64,000 nt of DNA, taken from positions 620,001-684,000 of the forward strand of contig CAVRGW010000005.1 of assembly GCA_963720885.1 (NCBI GenBank), in the 5' to 3' direction. This document shows, piece after piece, positions 17,541 to 26,170 of this stretch. Each line of letters opens with the position of its first letter. Within the stretch, counting starts at the first letter, position 1. The stretch is from DATLLN01 sp963720885. Its GTDB lineage: Bacteria > Actinomycetota > Thermoleophilia > Gaiellales > JAICJC01. The translations under genes and the position numbers were made by a program. The notes beneath the pieces are model-generated. The model worked only from the letters and a program-made list of their open reading frames with translations. It made no database searches and had not been told where the DNA came from.

Positions 17541-17982
17541 GTGCCCATCTGCTTCAACTGCGGCGAAGACAACCCCGAGCGTGCTCGGTTCTGTCTTGCC
17601 TGCGGCTCTCAGCTGGACGCTGCGTCGCCGGTCGATCGCCGTGAGCGGCGGGTGCTGCGAAATCACGCCGACCCTCGCCAGAGCCGATCGGCTCGGCGAT
17701 GTTCACGCCGCGGCGCTTCACTTACCGCAAGGCAGCCACTGGCGCGAAGCGCTGTTCCTGCTGGCCGAGGGGCGGTATGCCGATGCCGCCACACGATACG
17801 AACAGATAGGCAGCGAACCACTCGCCGCCGACGCGCACCTACTCGCCGCCGACCAGGCACATCACAAGGGCCAACGCCTCGAGGTTCCGCTCCACGCCGA
17901 AGCGGTCATCGACTTCGCCGAGCGCACAGGAGCCCTCGCGTATCGGCATCGCGCCGAGGCGCTACTGAAGGCCTCCGCGTAG
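17541..17982 (+). pseudogene. collapsed zinc-ribbon adenylate-cyclase/TPR regulator (both ends only)
   Basis: It begins at GTG with PICFNCGEDNPERARFCLAC, the N-terminal zinc ribbon seen also in the intact cyclase at 27414 (ICANCGEENPDRFRLCGFCG). After about 40 residues the frame is lost. A second frame then gives HWREALFLLAEGRYADAATR and AADAHLLAADQAHHKG, ending RAEALLKASA. This looks like the last TPR-like helices of the same kind of protein. Intact homologues exceed 1000 residues, so nearly all of the cyclase, ATPase and TPR region has been deleted while both ends remain. The same pattern is seen in the acyltransferase remnant at 9743. Confidence 0.65.
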
Positions 17983-18037
17983 CGATCGGCGACATGCCTG
18001 CTCGCCGCGCCGTTCACGGCGGCGCTCGACAGCCTGC

Positions 18038-18502
18038 TCAGGCGAGCACGAACCTGAGCATGACCTCGTCGTCGTGGAGCTCGCCCGTGCGGAGGAACCC
18101 GTAGCGCTCGTAGAAGGGGATCGGGCTGCCCTCGCCCTGACCGGCGCTCGTCCGCACCTCGTCGACGCCGGGCCGGGCGCGGAAGTACTCGACGACCAGA
18201 TCCAGCGTCGCCGTGCCGTACCCCTGGCCCTGGTGGCGCTCGTCGATCAGCAGCTTCCACAGGAACTGCGGGATGTAGTCCGGACCGTCGACCTCGTCGG
18301 CGATCATCACGAACCCGACGGGCGTCTCCCCGGCGTAGATCGCCCACGCGATCGCGTGCGCGCCGGGGTGCTCGGCGGCCTGGCGCAGCGACTCGACCAC
18401 GCCGCTGACGAACCGTTGCTGCGCGGGAGCCACGCGGAGCGCCTCGACCACCTGCCGGTTCGCGTCGGTGATCGGGCGCAGCGAGACGGGGCTGTCGCTC
18501 AT
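18038..18502 (-). CDS. GNAT-family N-acetyltransferase
   Basis: 154 residues. The GNAT acetyl-CoA site is visible as FLWKLLIDERHQGQGYGTAT (the QGQGYG loop), with the preceding strand IAWAIYAGETPVGFVMIADE and the C-terminal SPIPFYERYGFLRTGELHDD. It resembles spermidine/amine acetyltransferases (SpeG/BltD type), but the acceptor is not known. ATG 18502 overlaps the stop of the preceding broken SnoaL-like gene as ATGA, so its translation was probably coupled to it. Confidence 0.85.
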   Translation of the reverse strand: MSDSPVSLRPITDANRQVVEALRVAPAQQRFVSGVVESLRQAAEHPGAHAIAWAIYAGETPVGFVMIADEVDGPDYIPQFLWKLLIDERHQGQGYGTATLDLVVEYFRARPGVDEVRTSAGQGEGSPIPFYERYGFLRTGELHDDEVMLRFVLA

Positions 18503-18717
18503 CCGGGCGGCGGGCCGGGCCGAGGGACCACCCCGAGCTGCACCATCGTCGTCAGGTCGTCGCGCACCGCCGTCCACTTCGCCCAGCTCGGTGCCTGCGA
18601 ACGGCGCGATCGCGTGCTCGACGTACCGCGTGGCGACGAGCTCGTCGCAGACGTCGGCCCGCGCCTCGTTGAGACCTGCTCGAAGTAGCGCCGTACGAGC
18701 GACTCGTCGGCCAACAT
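18499..18717 (-). pseudogene. truncated SnoaL-like (NTF2-fold) gene with frameshifts
   Basis: It starts MLADESLVRRYFEQV, a typical SnoaL-like opening. The next expected residues are in another frame (LNEARADVCDELVATRYVEH) and are joined by restoring one C near 18677. The reading then returns to a frame ending AVRDDLTTMVQLGVVPRPGP. Intact SnoaL-like proteins have 120-140 residues; here only about 75 remain, and the last codons overlap the GNAT start. Both shortening and frameshifts argue that it is non-functional, though the frameshifts may be sequence errors. Confidence 0.55.
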
Positions 18718-18815
18718 GTGCCGACGCTACCACGGACTCGCGCGCGGAAGACCGGCCGCCGCCACCCCGTCCTGTGGGCATATCGGTCGTCTTTGGGACT
18801 CGGGAGGAAACGATC

Positions 18816-19550
18816 ATGCCGACAGCACCTGCATTCCAGCCGCGGTGGGTGCATCCGACCAACCGCGGGCGCGACATCCTGGCGTACCGCCGCTCGCTGA
18901 ACACGGCCCGCGGCCCGAAGCTGGGCGGCCCGCACTGGCCGAGGCTGCAGGCCGGATGGACATACGACGACCCGATGGCCGAAGCACTCGACGCGTTCAA
19001 GCGCCGCCACGTCGACCTCGAAGACGAGCGCGATCTCGGCCCGTCGACCTACAAGCAGCTCGTCCACCACGCGGACGGGTTCGCCGCATGGCTGCTGGCG
19101 CACGCGGTGCCGAGCGTCATCTGGCCGGTGGCGGACCCGCCGCACACGCTGATCGGCCGGCCCAACCAGGGCACCCACAAGGCCGAACTGAGCGGGCTCT
19201 TCAACTGGGAGAGCTGCAACGCGCTGGACATCAGCTGCACGATCGGGACGCCGGTGCTGGCCGTCGAGGACGGTCTGATCGGCTCGCAGATCGGCCCGCT
19301 CGACTCCACCGATCCGCATCTGCTGGGCCTGCGGCTCCACCTCGTCTCGCCGCGGATGGAGTACTACTACGCGCACCTCAGCCGGCTGGACGTGCACGCC
19401 GGCGACCAGGTGCGCCGCGGCCAGCAGCTCGGGCTGAGCGGATCGGCCAACGGCTCGCCGCACCTGCACTTCGCCTCGCGCCACGGCGATCCCGGGCTGC
19501 TGATCGGGTCGCCCACCTTCGGCTACCGGGACGCGAACCTGCCTGGCTAG
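18816..19550 (+). CDS. M23-family peptidase-like protein with an N-terminal peptidoglycan-binding-like region
   Basis: 244 residues with no signal peptide. A helical segment near residues 50-85 (MAEALDAFKRRHVDLEDERD, LGPSTYKQLV) resembles a peptidoglycan-binding domain. Residues about 120-230 form an M23/LytM fold: LDISCTIGTPVLAVEDG, YYYAHLSRLDVHAGDQVRRG, and HLHFA near the end. The usual first zinc ligand (His four residues before Asp) is a cysteine here (CNALD), so activity is uncertain. The lack of an export signal and the organisation recall phage endolysins. ATG 18816 is supported by GGGAGGA 7 bases upstream. Confidence 0.7.
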   Translation: MPTAPAFQPRWVHPTNRGRDILAYRRSLNTARGPKLGGPHWPRLQAGWTYDDPMAEALDAFKRRHVDLEDERDLGPSTYKQLVHHADGFAAWLLAHAVPSVIWPVADPPHTLIGRPNQGTHKAELSGLFNWESCNALDISCTIGTPVLAVEDGLIGSQIGPLDSTDPHLLGLRLHLVSPRMEYYYAHLSRLDVHAGDQVRRGQQLGLSGSANGSPHLHFASRHGDPGLLIGSPTFGYRDANLPG

Positions 19551-19619
19551 CGGTCACGGCGCCACGGGCTCCAGGTGGCGTCTGACACACTCGCTGGCGC
19601 AGGCGGACTGGAGCAGCAG

Positions 19620-22355
19620 ATGAGGTCGATCGCGATCGTCGCGACCATCGCCCTGTGGGTCGTCCTGTTCAGGCTGAACACGGCGCTCGGCGGGGCCATC
19701 GACATCAGGACGGCCACCGGCTACTGGCACGGGCCGGGGACGGCCGGCCTGGTCGCTTGGTGGGCAGTGATCGGGCTGGCCGCCGCGCTGACGATCCTGC
19801 TCTGGGCGTGGCTGGTGCGGGCGACGGCCGACTTCGTCGTGCAGGTCGTCACGGCGGCCGCGGCCGGCGCCGCCATCTGCTGGGCCGTCTGGGGCGGGCT
19901 GATCGTGACCTTCGAGACGCCTCGCGGCTGGAGCTGGCACGGCTACCTGGGGCTGGCCGTGGCCGCGCTGATCGTCGCCTCGGCGGTTGTCATCGCCCGC
20001 GGGTTCGACGTCGGCGCCGACCGCGCGTGGGGTGTCCCGGCGATCCGGCTGAACCTGCTGATCCTCGCCCTGCTGTTCGCGGCGGCGTTCCTGATCCCGA
20101 TGACCTCGGGCCAGGCGATCGACATCATGCGGGCGTGGGCAGACGAGGGCGCCCGCCGCCCGGCGTTCGCCCTGGCGGCGGCGCTGCTGCTCGGCGAGAT
20201 GATGCGCGAGAGCGGGCTGCGGCTGGGCGGGGAGGCCGGCCACGGCCCGACCACGCTGCGGATCTTCCGCGGCGTCACGGTGATGCCGACGCTGGTGCTG
20301 TTCATCGGCGCCGTCAGCGCGGCGACCGACTCCGTGCTGCTCGTGCGACCGTGGGCCGACCGCTGGGTGCTCGGCTCGTGCCTGACCGCCGTCGGCGTCG
20401 GCGCGGTGATGGCGCTGCTCGTGCGTACGGTGATCGGGCGGACGCCCGGGGGTGCCGCCGTGGCGTGGCCGTTCACCGACTCGCGCGTGACCTTCTGGGC
20501 GGCGGCCGCAGCGGGCGCCCTCGCCGGGATGCTGCTCGGCCTCCGCCCCGAGCTGCCCGCGATCGCGCTGATCATCGTCCTGCTGCTGTACCTGGAGTGG
20601 CAGCTGCGGGCCGGGACGATCGACCAGCCGATCCCCGGCGCGCTGCCGATCCCCTTCGCGATCGGCGTCAGCGTCGGTTTCGCCGTGCTCGTCTACTGGG
20701 ACCCGATCCTGACTCCCCGCCGCGCCGGCGCCGTCGCCGTGATGATGCTGTTCCTGGCCGGCGTGCTGGGCGCGCTGCACTATCTGATCGCCTGGACGAG
20801 CCATTACTCATGGCAGATCCAGGGCCGCACCGTGCACATCCCCGTGCTCACCTGCCTGATCGTGCTGCTGGTCGCCGGGACGCAGTGCGCGCCGCAGTCC
20901 CGCCACCAGGCGCGCACGGTGCCCTCGGCTGCCGCGCCGATGAACGTCGAGGCGGCGGTCGGCGAATGGCTCGATCAGCAGGAGGCCCAGATCCGGTCGA
21001 GCGGCGGCGACCCGCCCGCCTACCTGCCGATGCTGCTGGTCGGTGCCAGCGGCGGCGGATCGAAGTCGGCCTACTGGACAGACCTCGTGCTCGACTGCAT
21101 CGTCTCCGGCGGCGACGATCCGCCCGAGGATGCGCAGCGCGAGGAGTGCAGCGACTCCGGCATGTCGCTGGCTGCGCGGACGCGCCGGGCACGCGGGCTG
21201 TTCCTGGCCAGCGGCGTCAGCGGCGGCTCCATCGGCATCGTCCACTACGTCCGGCACCGCGGCCAGGTGGCGGACGGGTCACGCTGGGTGGACGACGCGG
21301 CCGGCCGCGAGGTGCTCGCCCCGACCGTCGCCTGGGGCCTCTACCACGACCTGATCGCGACGGCCATACCGTTCGTCGGATCGAACCCCGAGGACTGCGC
21401 AAGCGGCGACGACTGGTCGTGCCGCTGGAACCTCGACCGGGCCGCCGTCCAGGAGAACGCGATCGCCGGCCGGCACTGGAACCAGGCGCCGGACGCGTCA
21501 CAGGGCGTGACCGCCATGTGGGAGTCCACGCTGGCCGACCCCGCTGCGTTCCCGATACCGGCGACGGTGTTCAACATGGCGGTCAGCGGCGGAATCGGCC
21601 GGGTCGCCGAATCGCCGCTCGACCTGGCGCCGATGTCGGTGCTCGATGACCAGTGCCGGCCGGTGCACGCCACCGACGACGCCGGCGCCACCGGTCTGCT
21701 GGACGCGGCCGACCTGTACGCCGGCGCGCAGGACTTCTCGGTGACCACGGCCGGCCTGCTCAGCGGCCGGTTCCCCGTGGTCGACCCGGTGGCGCGGGTC
21801 GGCGACAGCAACCGGGCGGTGCCGGCGCGGCCGGCCGGCCAGAACGGATGCCTCGACCAGCAGGTACAGACGCTGCCCTCGGTCTTTGTGCGCGACGGCG
21901 GGTACGTCGAGAACACCGGCCTGCTGACCATCGCCCAGGCGCTGCCGGCGATCCAGCGCGGCATCGCGACGTGGGAGGAGACCCACTCGACACCGGTCGT
22001 CGTCTGGGTGCTGTCGCTCGACGACGACGCGGCCCAGCTGAACGGCGTCCGCAACCCCACGGCGCACAGGCCGGGGCCGCTCTCGATCACCCAGCGGGCG
22101 AACGACATGACGCTGACCACCATGACCCGCGACGCGCTCGCGCTGGGCGAGAACGGGGTCGCCTGCTACGGCAGGATCAGCCCGCAGCCGCGGATCGGCG
22201 CCCAGGCGGCGTCGGGCTGGGAGCTGTCCGTCACCGTCCGGCTGCACGACCTGGTGTCGTCGCTCAACGCCGAGGGCCAGAACTACGATCGGATCCGGGC
22301 CGTCCGCGCGTTCCTGAGCGGCGTGCTCAGCGACCCGGCGACGTGCGGGCTGTGA
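19620..22355 (+). CDS. polytopic membrane protein with a C-terminal patatin-like lipase domain
   Basis: About 911 residues. The first 420 or so hold some 10-12 hydrophobic segments (e.g. SIAIVATIALWVVLF, LAVAALIVASAVVIA, LILALLFAAAFLIP, LLIVLLLYLEW-like stretches). The C-terminal half has a patatin core: glycine-rich GASGGGSKSAYW oxyanion loop, nucleophile elbow GVSGGS and the catalytic-Asp motif DGGYVENTG. Patatins hydrolyse acyl esters of membrane lipids, so a membrane-anchored phospholipase is plausible. ATG 19620 has GGAG upstream; GTG 19575 would add 15 residues. The last 29 bp overlap the convergent GNAT gene. Confidence 0.75.
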   Translation: MRSIAIVATIALWVVLFRLNTALGGAIDIRTATGYWHGPGTAGLVAWWAVIGLAAALTILLWAWLVRATADFVVQVVTAAAAGAAICWAVWGGLIVTFETPRGWSWHGYLGLAVAALIVASAVVIARGFDVGADRAWGVPAIRLNLLILALLFAAAFLIPMTSGQAIDIMRAWADEGARRPAFALAAALLLGEMMRESGLRLGGEAGHGPTTLRIFRGVTVMPTLVLFIGAVSAATDSVLLVRPWADRWVLGSCLTAVGVGAVMALLVRTVIGRTPGGAAVAWPFTDSRVTFWAAAAAGALAGMLLGLRPELPAIALIIVLLLYLEWQLRAGTIDQPIPGALPIPFAIGVSVGFAVLVYWDPILTPRRAGAVAVMMLFLAGVLGALHYLIAWTSHYSWQIQGRTVHIPVLTCLIVLLVAGTQCAPQSRHQARTVPSAAAPMNVEAAVGEWLDQQEAQIRSSGGDPPAYLPMLLVGASGGGSKSAYWTDLVLDCIVSGGDDPPEDAQREECSDSGMSLAARTRRARGLFLASGVSGGSIGIVHYVRHRGQVADGSRWVDDAAGREVLAPTVAWGLYHDLIATAIPFVGSNPEDCASGDDWSCRWNLDRAAVQENAIAGRHWNQAPDASQGVTAMWESTLADPAAFPIPATVFNMAVSGGIGRVAESPLDLAPMSVLDDQCRPVHATDDAGATGLLDAADLYAGAQDFSVTTAGLLSGRFPVVDPVARVGDSNRAVPARPAGQNGCLDQQVQTLPSVFVRDGGYVENTGLLTIAQALPAIQRGIATWEETHSTPVVVWVLSLDDDAAQLNGVRNPTAHRPGPLSITQRANDMTLTTMTRDALALGENGVACYGRISPQPRIGAQAASGWELSVTVRLHDLVSSLNAEGQNYDRIRAVRAFLSGVLSDPATCGL

Positions 22356-22920
22356 CCGTCCTGGTCACGACCCAGCGGTGCTTGCCGATCTTGCGGTCGC
22401 GGCTGAACCCGAGGCGCTCGTACGTCGACAGCGCGCCGTTGAACAGGAACCCCGCGGGCACCGCCGCGGCGTCCTCCGGGTAGCCCTCGACGGTGCCGCC
22501 GCCAAGGCCGGCGATCAGCTCCAGCGCGCCCTCCAGCGCGGCGCTCGCCACGCCCTGGCGACGGTGTCCCTTGCCGACGAAGTGGCAGGTGATCCGCCAG
22601 TCGGGCGGCGGCGCCGTCTGCGTCTTCTCGTAGGCAGCACGGCTCTTGATCCGCGGCACCTCGTCCGGCGCCCCGAACTGGCACCAGCCGAGGCAGTCCT
22701 CGCCGTCGAAGACCAGCGCCGCGTGGGCCGTCCCCTCGCGGACGCGCTCGTGCTTGCGCCGGCAGTTCTGCTCCGCCGTCGTCTCCTTGCCGACGCCCTC
22801 GGGGTGGAAGCCCATGCACCAGCAACCGCCGAAGACGCCGTTGTTCGCCTCCACCAGCGCCGCGAACGCCGCCCACGTCGACTCCTCGAGTGGCCTGACC
22901 GTGTAGGACGGTTCCCCCAC
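22327..22920 (-). CDS. GNAT-family N-acetyltransferase
   Basis: 197 residues beginning MGEPSYTVRPLEESTWAAFA. It has a cysteine-rich early segment (GGCWCMGFHPEGVGKET), the strand LVFDGEDCLGWCQFGAPDEV, the acetyl-CoA loop HFVGKGHRRQGVASAALEGA and a C-terminal STYERLGFSRDRKIG. This matches a GNAT subgroup common in actinobacteria whose substrates are unknown. The 3' end overlaps the patatin gene by 29 bp on the opposite strand. Confidence 0.8.
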   Translation of the reverse strand: MGEPSYTVRPLEESTWAAFAALVEANNGVFGGCWCMGFHPEGVGKETTAEQNCRRKHERVREGTAHAALVFDGEDCLGWCQFGAPDEVPRIKSRAAYEKTQTAPPPDWRITCHFVGKGHRRQGVASAALEGALELIAGLGGGTVEGYPEDAAAVPAGFLFNGALSTYERLGFSRDRKIGKHRWVVTRTVTARTSPGR

Positions 22921-23065
22921 TCCCGACAGCCTACCTCGATGACGTTTCGGCCCCGCGGCAGCCGGGTATTCGGCTCCGGACGGCAGTTCCGCGGGATGCC
23001 TGTTACGTCCCGAACGCCGACGGGGGGCGTGGCACCCAAGGCTTCCCGGCAGGGACTGGCGTCGC

Positions 23066-23102
23066 GACGGGCCGCCCGCTGGAGCGCGTCGGGCGGCCCG
23101 TC
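23066..23102 (-). terminator. strong hairpin downstream of the DUF192 gene
   Basis: A perfect 13-bp GC-rich inverted repeat (GACGGGCCGCCCG) with an 11-base loop, 13 bases beyond the DUF192 stop. No T-run follows on either strand, so termination is likely but not classical. The rest of the 194-bp gap between the GNAT and DUF192 genes shows nothing else. Confidence 0.5.
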
Positions 23103-23114
23103 AACAACCCTCCC

Positions 23115-23456
23115 CTAGCGTTCGATCACCAGGTGATCCCCGACCTCCACGCCGACACGGTCGATCGTCCCCACCGGCAGTTCCAGCGCGATCTTGGCCT
23201 TGTGGCACCAGGCGATCCGCCATGGCTTGATGTTGCGCGTCAGCTTCAGCACCTTGCCGTCGCGGCCCGCCCAGACGACATCGATCGGGAACCGCATGAA
23301 CCACATGTGGATCGAGCCCGTCGGCTGGATCCACAGGCCCTCCCCGCGCTCGAGGCCGGACCGGCCGAGCAGGCCCTTCGTGCGCGTCCACATCGAGGCG
23401 GCCAGCTCGCCCCGCTCGCACACCACCGGACCCCGCTCCAGCCTGAACCGCGGCAT
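23115..23456 (-). CDS. DUF192-family protein
   Basis: 113 residues. The DUF192 signature is clear: ELAASMWTRTKGLLGRSGLE, GEGLWIQPTGSIHMWFMRFP, IDVVWAGRDGKVLKL and ALELPVGTIDRVGVEVGDHL. These small beta-barrel proteins are often secreted, but this copy has no signal peptide. The function of the family is unknown. It is divergent from the next gene with only about 20 bp between starts, so both promoters overlap. Confidence 0.85.
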   Translation of the reverse strand: MPRFRLERGPVVCERGELAASMWTRTKGLLGRSGLERGEGLWIQPTGSIHMWFMRFPIDVVWAGRDGKVLKLTRNIKPWRIAWCHKAKIALELPVGTIDRVGVEVGDHLVIER

Positions 23457-23479
23457 CAGGCGGCGTACCCTTCGGCGTG

Positions 23480-23932
23480 ATGAGCGAGCAGTACAGCTCG
23501 GGCGACGATGTCGTGGTCGAGTTCCTCGACTACCGCTACAGCTTCTCGCGCAACGACTTCACGCAGCGCGTGGTCGCGGCGGCGGTGCGGCTCGAGCTCG
23601 TGCCCCAGCGCGACCTGACCGACGCCGAGTCGGCCGACCTGGTCGAGCTCGCGTCCCAGGGATCGGTGGCCGATCCGCGGAGCCCGCTCGGCGAGTACCT
23701 GTCCGCGGCCGAGGACGAACTGCAGCGGCTCCACGGGGAACCGCTCGTCTACTGGCTGCGAAAGCTCGTGTTCCGTGGAGCGTGGCTCGATCATCGGGTC
23801 AAGGCCGGGCTGCTCGACGTCAGCTTCGACGAGGAAACCGGCGCCTTCGGGTACCGCATGCCCACCGACCAGACGCCGCTGCTGGAGCTGGCACCGGTGC
23901 CGTCGTGGTCATCCATGCGGTTCGAGGGGTAA
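23480..23932 (+). CDS. hypothetical protein, 150 residues
   Basis: A soluble, acidic protein opening MSEQYSSGDDVVVEFLDYRY, with a helical middle (ESADLVELASQ, LGEYLSAAEDELQRLHG) and a C-terminal region VYWLRKLVFRGAWLDHRVKA. I do not recognise it. TACCCT lies 8 bases before ATG 23480 (an in-frame GTG is 3 bases upstream), so the transcript may be leaderless. It is divergent from DUF192 and convergent with the FHA gene. Confidence 0.65.
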   Translation: MSEQYSSGDDVVVEFLDYRYSFSRNDFTQRVVAAAVRLELVPQRDLTDAESADLVELASQGSVADPRSPLGEYLSAAEDELQRLHGEPLVYWLRKLVFRGAWLDHRVKAGLLDVSFDEETGAFGYRMPTDQTPLLELAPVPSWSSMRFEG

Positions 23933-23935
23933 GCC

Positions 23936-24322
23936 CTACTTCCCGGCCGCGGGCACGAACAGCAGCAGATGTGGTCCGATCTGGATGCGATCGCCCTCCT
24001 CCAGCAGCCGCTGTTCCACGCGCTCGCCGTTGACGAACGTGCCGTTCAGGCTGCCCTCGTCCTCGACGACCACGCCGACCGCTTCGACGCGCACCGTGGC
24101 GTGCCGCGCGGACACCGTCGGCCCGGCCAGCACCACGTCGTTGGTCTCGTGCCGGCCGACCTTGGTGATGCGGCCGGTCAGCGGATATGCCTGCTGATCG
24201 CCCAGCCGCGGGCGCCATACCAGCTGCGGCTGCTCGCCGGGTGCGGGCAGGGCCATCTCGTCGGCCTGCGGGGCGGGATCGATGATTCTGGTGTAGCTGA
24301 CCTCGTCGTCGAATGCGCGCAT
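23936..24322 (-). CDS. FHA-domain phosphothreonine-binding protein
   Basis: 128 residues: a 45-residue unstructured leader, then one FHA domain with the conserved glycine-arginine (KVGRHETNDVVLAG), serine/histidine (PTVSARHATVRV) and asparagine (GSLNGTFVNGERV) positions needed to bind phosphothreonine peptides. It would dock onto targets of Ser/Thr kinases; no kinase is encoded nearby. The leader contains tyrosine and threonine (EVSYTRI) and could itself be phosphorylated, as in GarA/Fha proteins. Start is ATG 24322. Confidence 0.85.
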   Translation of the reverse strand: MRAFDDEVSYTRIIDPAPQADEMALPAPGEQPQLVWRPRLGDQQAYPLTGRITKVGRHETNDVVLAGPTVSARHATVRVEAVGVVVEDEGSLNGTFVNGERVEQRLLEEGDRIQIGPHLLLFVPAAGK

Positions 24323-24413
24323 GGGTCCTCCGATCGTTGGCGGACGGAACCACGCTAGCAGCGGGTTCGGACGGTGGGCTCGCGGTCCGGCGAGGATGCT
24401 TTACACTGGATCC

Positions 24414-25049
24414 ATGGACGGTGAGCAGACCCCGATGGAGGACGCGGAAACCCAGCTTTACCGGCGGATCCAGGAGCTGCGGGCGCGAGCCCGCGGGCTG
24501 GATACCGGCGAGCAGCCGTCGCCCCAGGAGGAGCCGTCGACCGCCGTCGCCGCCGACCGGCCGCAGGTGCCCGATCTGCGGACGCTGCTGGCCCGCACCG
24601 AGAGCCATGTCGACGAGCTTCGCGCCACGGCATCGGCACTCGAATCACGGCTCCCCGCTCAGGTCGAGCGGGCCATCGAGCGAGCCATGGCGGCCCACGG
24701 GGACGAGCGCCACTTCGACGAGCTGCACGACGCCCTCACCGCGATCTCCCACCAGATCGACCAGGTCAACCGCGATCTGCTGGCCGAGCGGCTGGGCCGG
24801 GTCGAGGATCTGGAGCTGGTGGTCGACCTGATCTCGACCGGCATGGCGGAGATGCGCAGGGACTCGGCCACGCTGGCCGCCCTGGTCGAGCGTGTCGGCG
24901 GCCGCGTCGACACCGTGCTGGACAAGCTTGACCTGCCGCTGCAGGTCACCGTGGAACGCCCACAGCATGCCGGCGTCCGCGACCTCTTCACCCCGACCGA
25001 CGATCCCACACCTGCGGGTTCGCCAGGTTCGGGGGCCGCTCGTTCCTGA
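24414..25049 (+). CDS. coiled-coil protein of unknown function
   Basis: 211 residues, almost wholly helical. Heptad-like stretches include EDAETQLYRRIQELRARARG, LLARTESHVDELRATASALE, FDELHDALTAISHQIDQVNR and DSATLAALVERVGGRVDTVL. The tail is proline/serine-rich. No known domain is seen. TACACT lies six bases before ATG 24414, suggesting a leaderless mRNA. The 3' end overlaps the convergent hydroxyacid dehydrogenase gene by 62 bp. Confidence 0.6.
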   Translation: MDGEQTPMEDAETQLYRRIQELRARARGLDTGEQPSPQEEPSTAVAADRPQVPDLRTLLARTESHVDELRATASALESRLPAQVERAIERAMAAHGDERHFDELHDALTAISHQIDQVNRDLLAERLGRVEDLELVVDLISTGMAEMRRDSATLAALVERVGGRVDTVLDKLDLPLQVTVERPQHAGVRDLFTPTDDPTPAGSPGSGAARS

Positions 25050-25887
25050 GGATCTGGGCGAGGCCGCGGCAGGCGAGCGCCGCCATGCCGTCGCGCGTCT
25101 CGCGGGTGGCCGATCCGATGTGCGGCACCAGCACGGCCCGCTCCTGCCCGAGCAATGCGGGGTGCACCTCCGGCTCGTGCTCGAACACGTCCAGTCCGGC
25201 GCCGCCCAGGTGCCCCGAGGCGAGGGCATCGGCCAGCGCGGCCTCGTCCACCACCGGCCCGCGGCTGGTGTTGACCAGGATCGCGCCGGGCTTCATCAGC
25301 GCCAGCTCGGCGGGGCCGATCAGATGCCGGGTCTCGTCGCTCAGCGGCACGGTGACGGCGACGAAGTCCGCTTCGGCCAGCGTCGCCTCCAGCTGGGCGC
25401 GGTCGCGGCCGACCGCCAGCACCCGCATCGAGAAGCCCTCCGCGCGCCGGGCGACCGCCCGGCCGATGCGGCCAGACCCGATCACGGCCAGCGTCTTGCC
25501 GTGGACGTCCGTGCCCAGCAGCAGGTCGAAGCTCCACTCCCGCCACCGCCCGCCGCGCAGATAGCGCTCCGCCTCGCCCAGCCGCCGCGCCGCGGCCAGG
25601 ATCAGCGCGAACGTCAGATCGGCCGTCGCCTCGGTCAGCACGTCCGGCGTGTACGCGATAGGGATGTTCAGGCGGTCGGCGGCCGCCAGGTCGATGTGGT
25701 CGAGGCCGACGGACACGGTGGCCAGTCCGCGGAGGCCGGGCGTCGCCAGGACCCGCTCGTCGATCGGGTCGATCAGGTAACAGACCACACCGTCGAACCC
25801 GGACGGGTCCGACCCGCGCACCAGCTCGAAGCCGTCCAGCTCGGCCACGCCCGCCGCCGAGACGTCCTGCATGAGCAGCACCCGCAT
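24988..25887 (-). CDS. D-isomer-specific 2-hydroxyacid dehydrogenase
   Basis: 299 residues. The Rossmann cofactor loop is TLAVIGSGRIGRAVARRAEG. The catalytic triad is visible as Arg in LVNTSRGPVVDEAAL, Glu in LDVFEHEPEVHPALL and His in LVPHIGSATRETRDGM. The acidic residue after beta-2 is replaced by VGRDRAQ, which suggests NADP(H) use, as in glyoxylate/hydroxypyruvate reductases. Exact substrate unknown. Start is ATG 25887. The dodecin gene runs divergently 66 bp away. Confidence 0.85.
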   Translation of the reverse strand: MRVLLMQDVSAAGVAELDGFELVRGSDPSGFDGVVCYLIDPIDERVLATPGLRGLATVSVGLDHIDLAAADRLNIPIAYTPDVLTEATADLTFALILAAARRLGEAERYLRGGRWREWSFDLLLGTDVHGKTLAVIGSGRIGRAVARRAEGFSMRVLAVGRDRAQLEATLAEADFVAVTVPLSDETRHLIGPAELALMKPGAILVNTSRGPVVDEAALADALASGHLGGAGLDVFEHEPEVHPALLGQERAVLVPHIGSATRETRDGMAALACRGLAQILRNERPPNLANPQVWDRRSG

Positions 25888-25953
25888 GTGCGAAACCCCC
25901 GTCCGTGTAGAGTCGAAGGGGGCAACCGTACCTGAGCTTCGGAGGCAAGCGGC

Positions 25954-26160
25954 ATGACAGTGACCAAGGTGATCGAGGTGATCGGCAGCTCGGAGTCGGG
26001 CTCCGACGACGCCGTGCGCGAGGCGCTGGCCGCCGCGCAGCGCTCGATCCGCGGCATCACCTCCGTTGAGGTCTGCGAGGTGACCTGCTCCGTCGAGGAC
26101 GGCACGATCGCCCGCTGGGAGGCGCTGGTCAAGATCTACTTCCCCGTCGAGCCGCGCTGA
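25954..26160 (+). CDS. dodecin-family flavin-binding protein
   Basis: 68 residues covering the whole dodecin fold: KVIEVIGSSESGSDDAVREA, a helix, then SVEVCEVTCSVEDGTIARWE and ALVKIYFPVE. The tryptophan that stacks on the flavin ring is present (ARWEALVKI). Dodecins form dodecamers that store FAD or FMN and limit free flavin. ATG 25954 has CGGAGG nine bases upstream. Confidence 0.9.
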   Translation: MTVTKVIEVIGSSESGSDDAVREALAAAQRSIRGITSVEVCEVTCSVEDGTIARWEALVKIYFPVEPR

Positions 26161-26170
26161 GAGACGCAGC

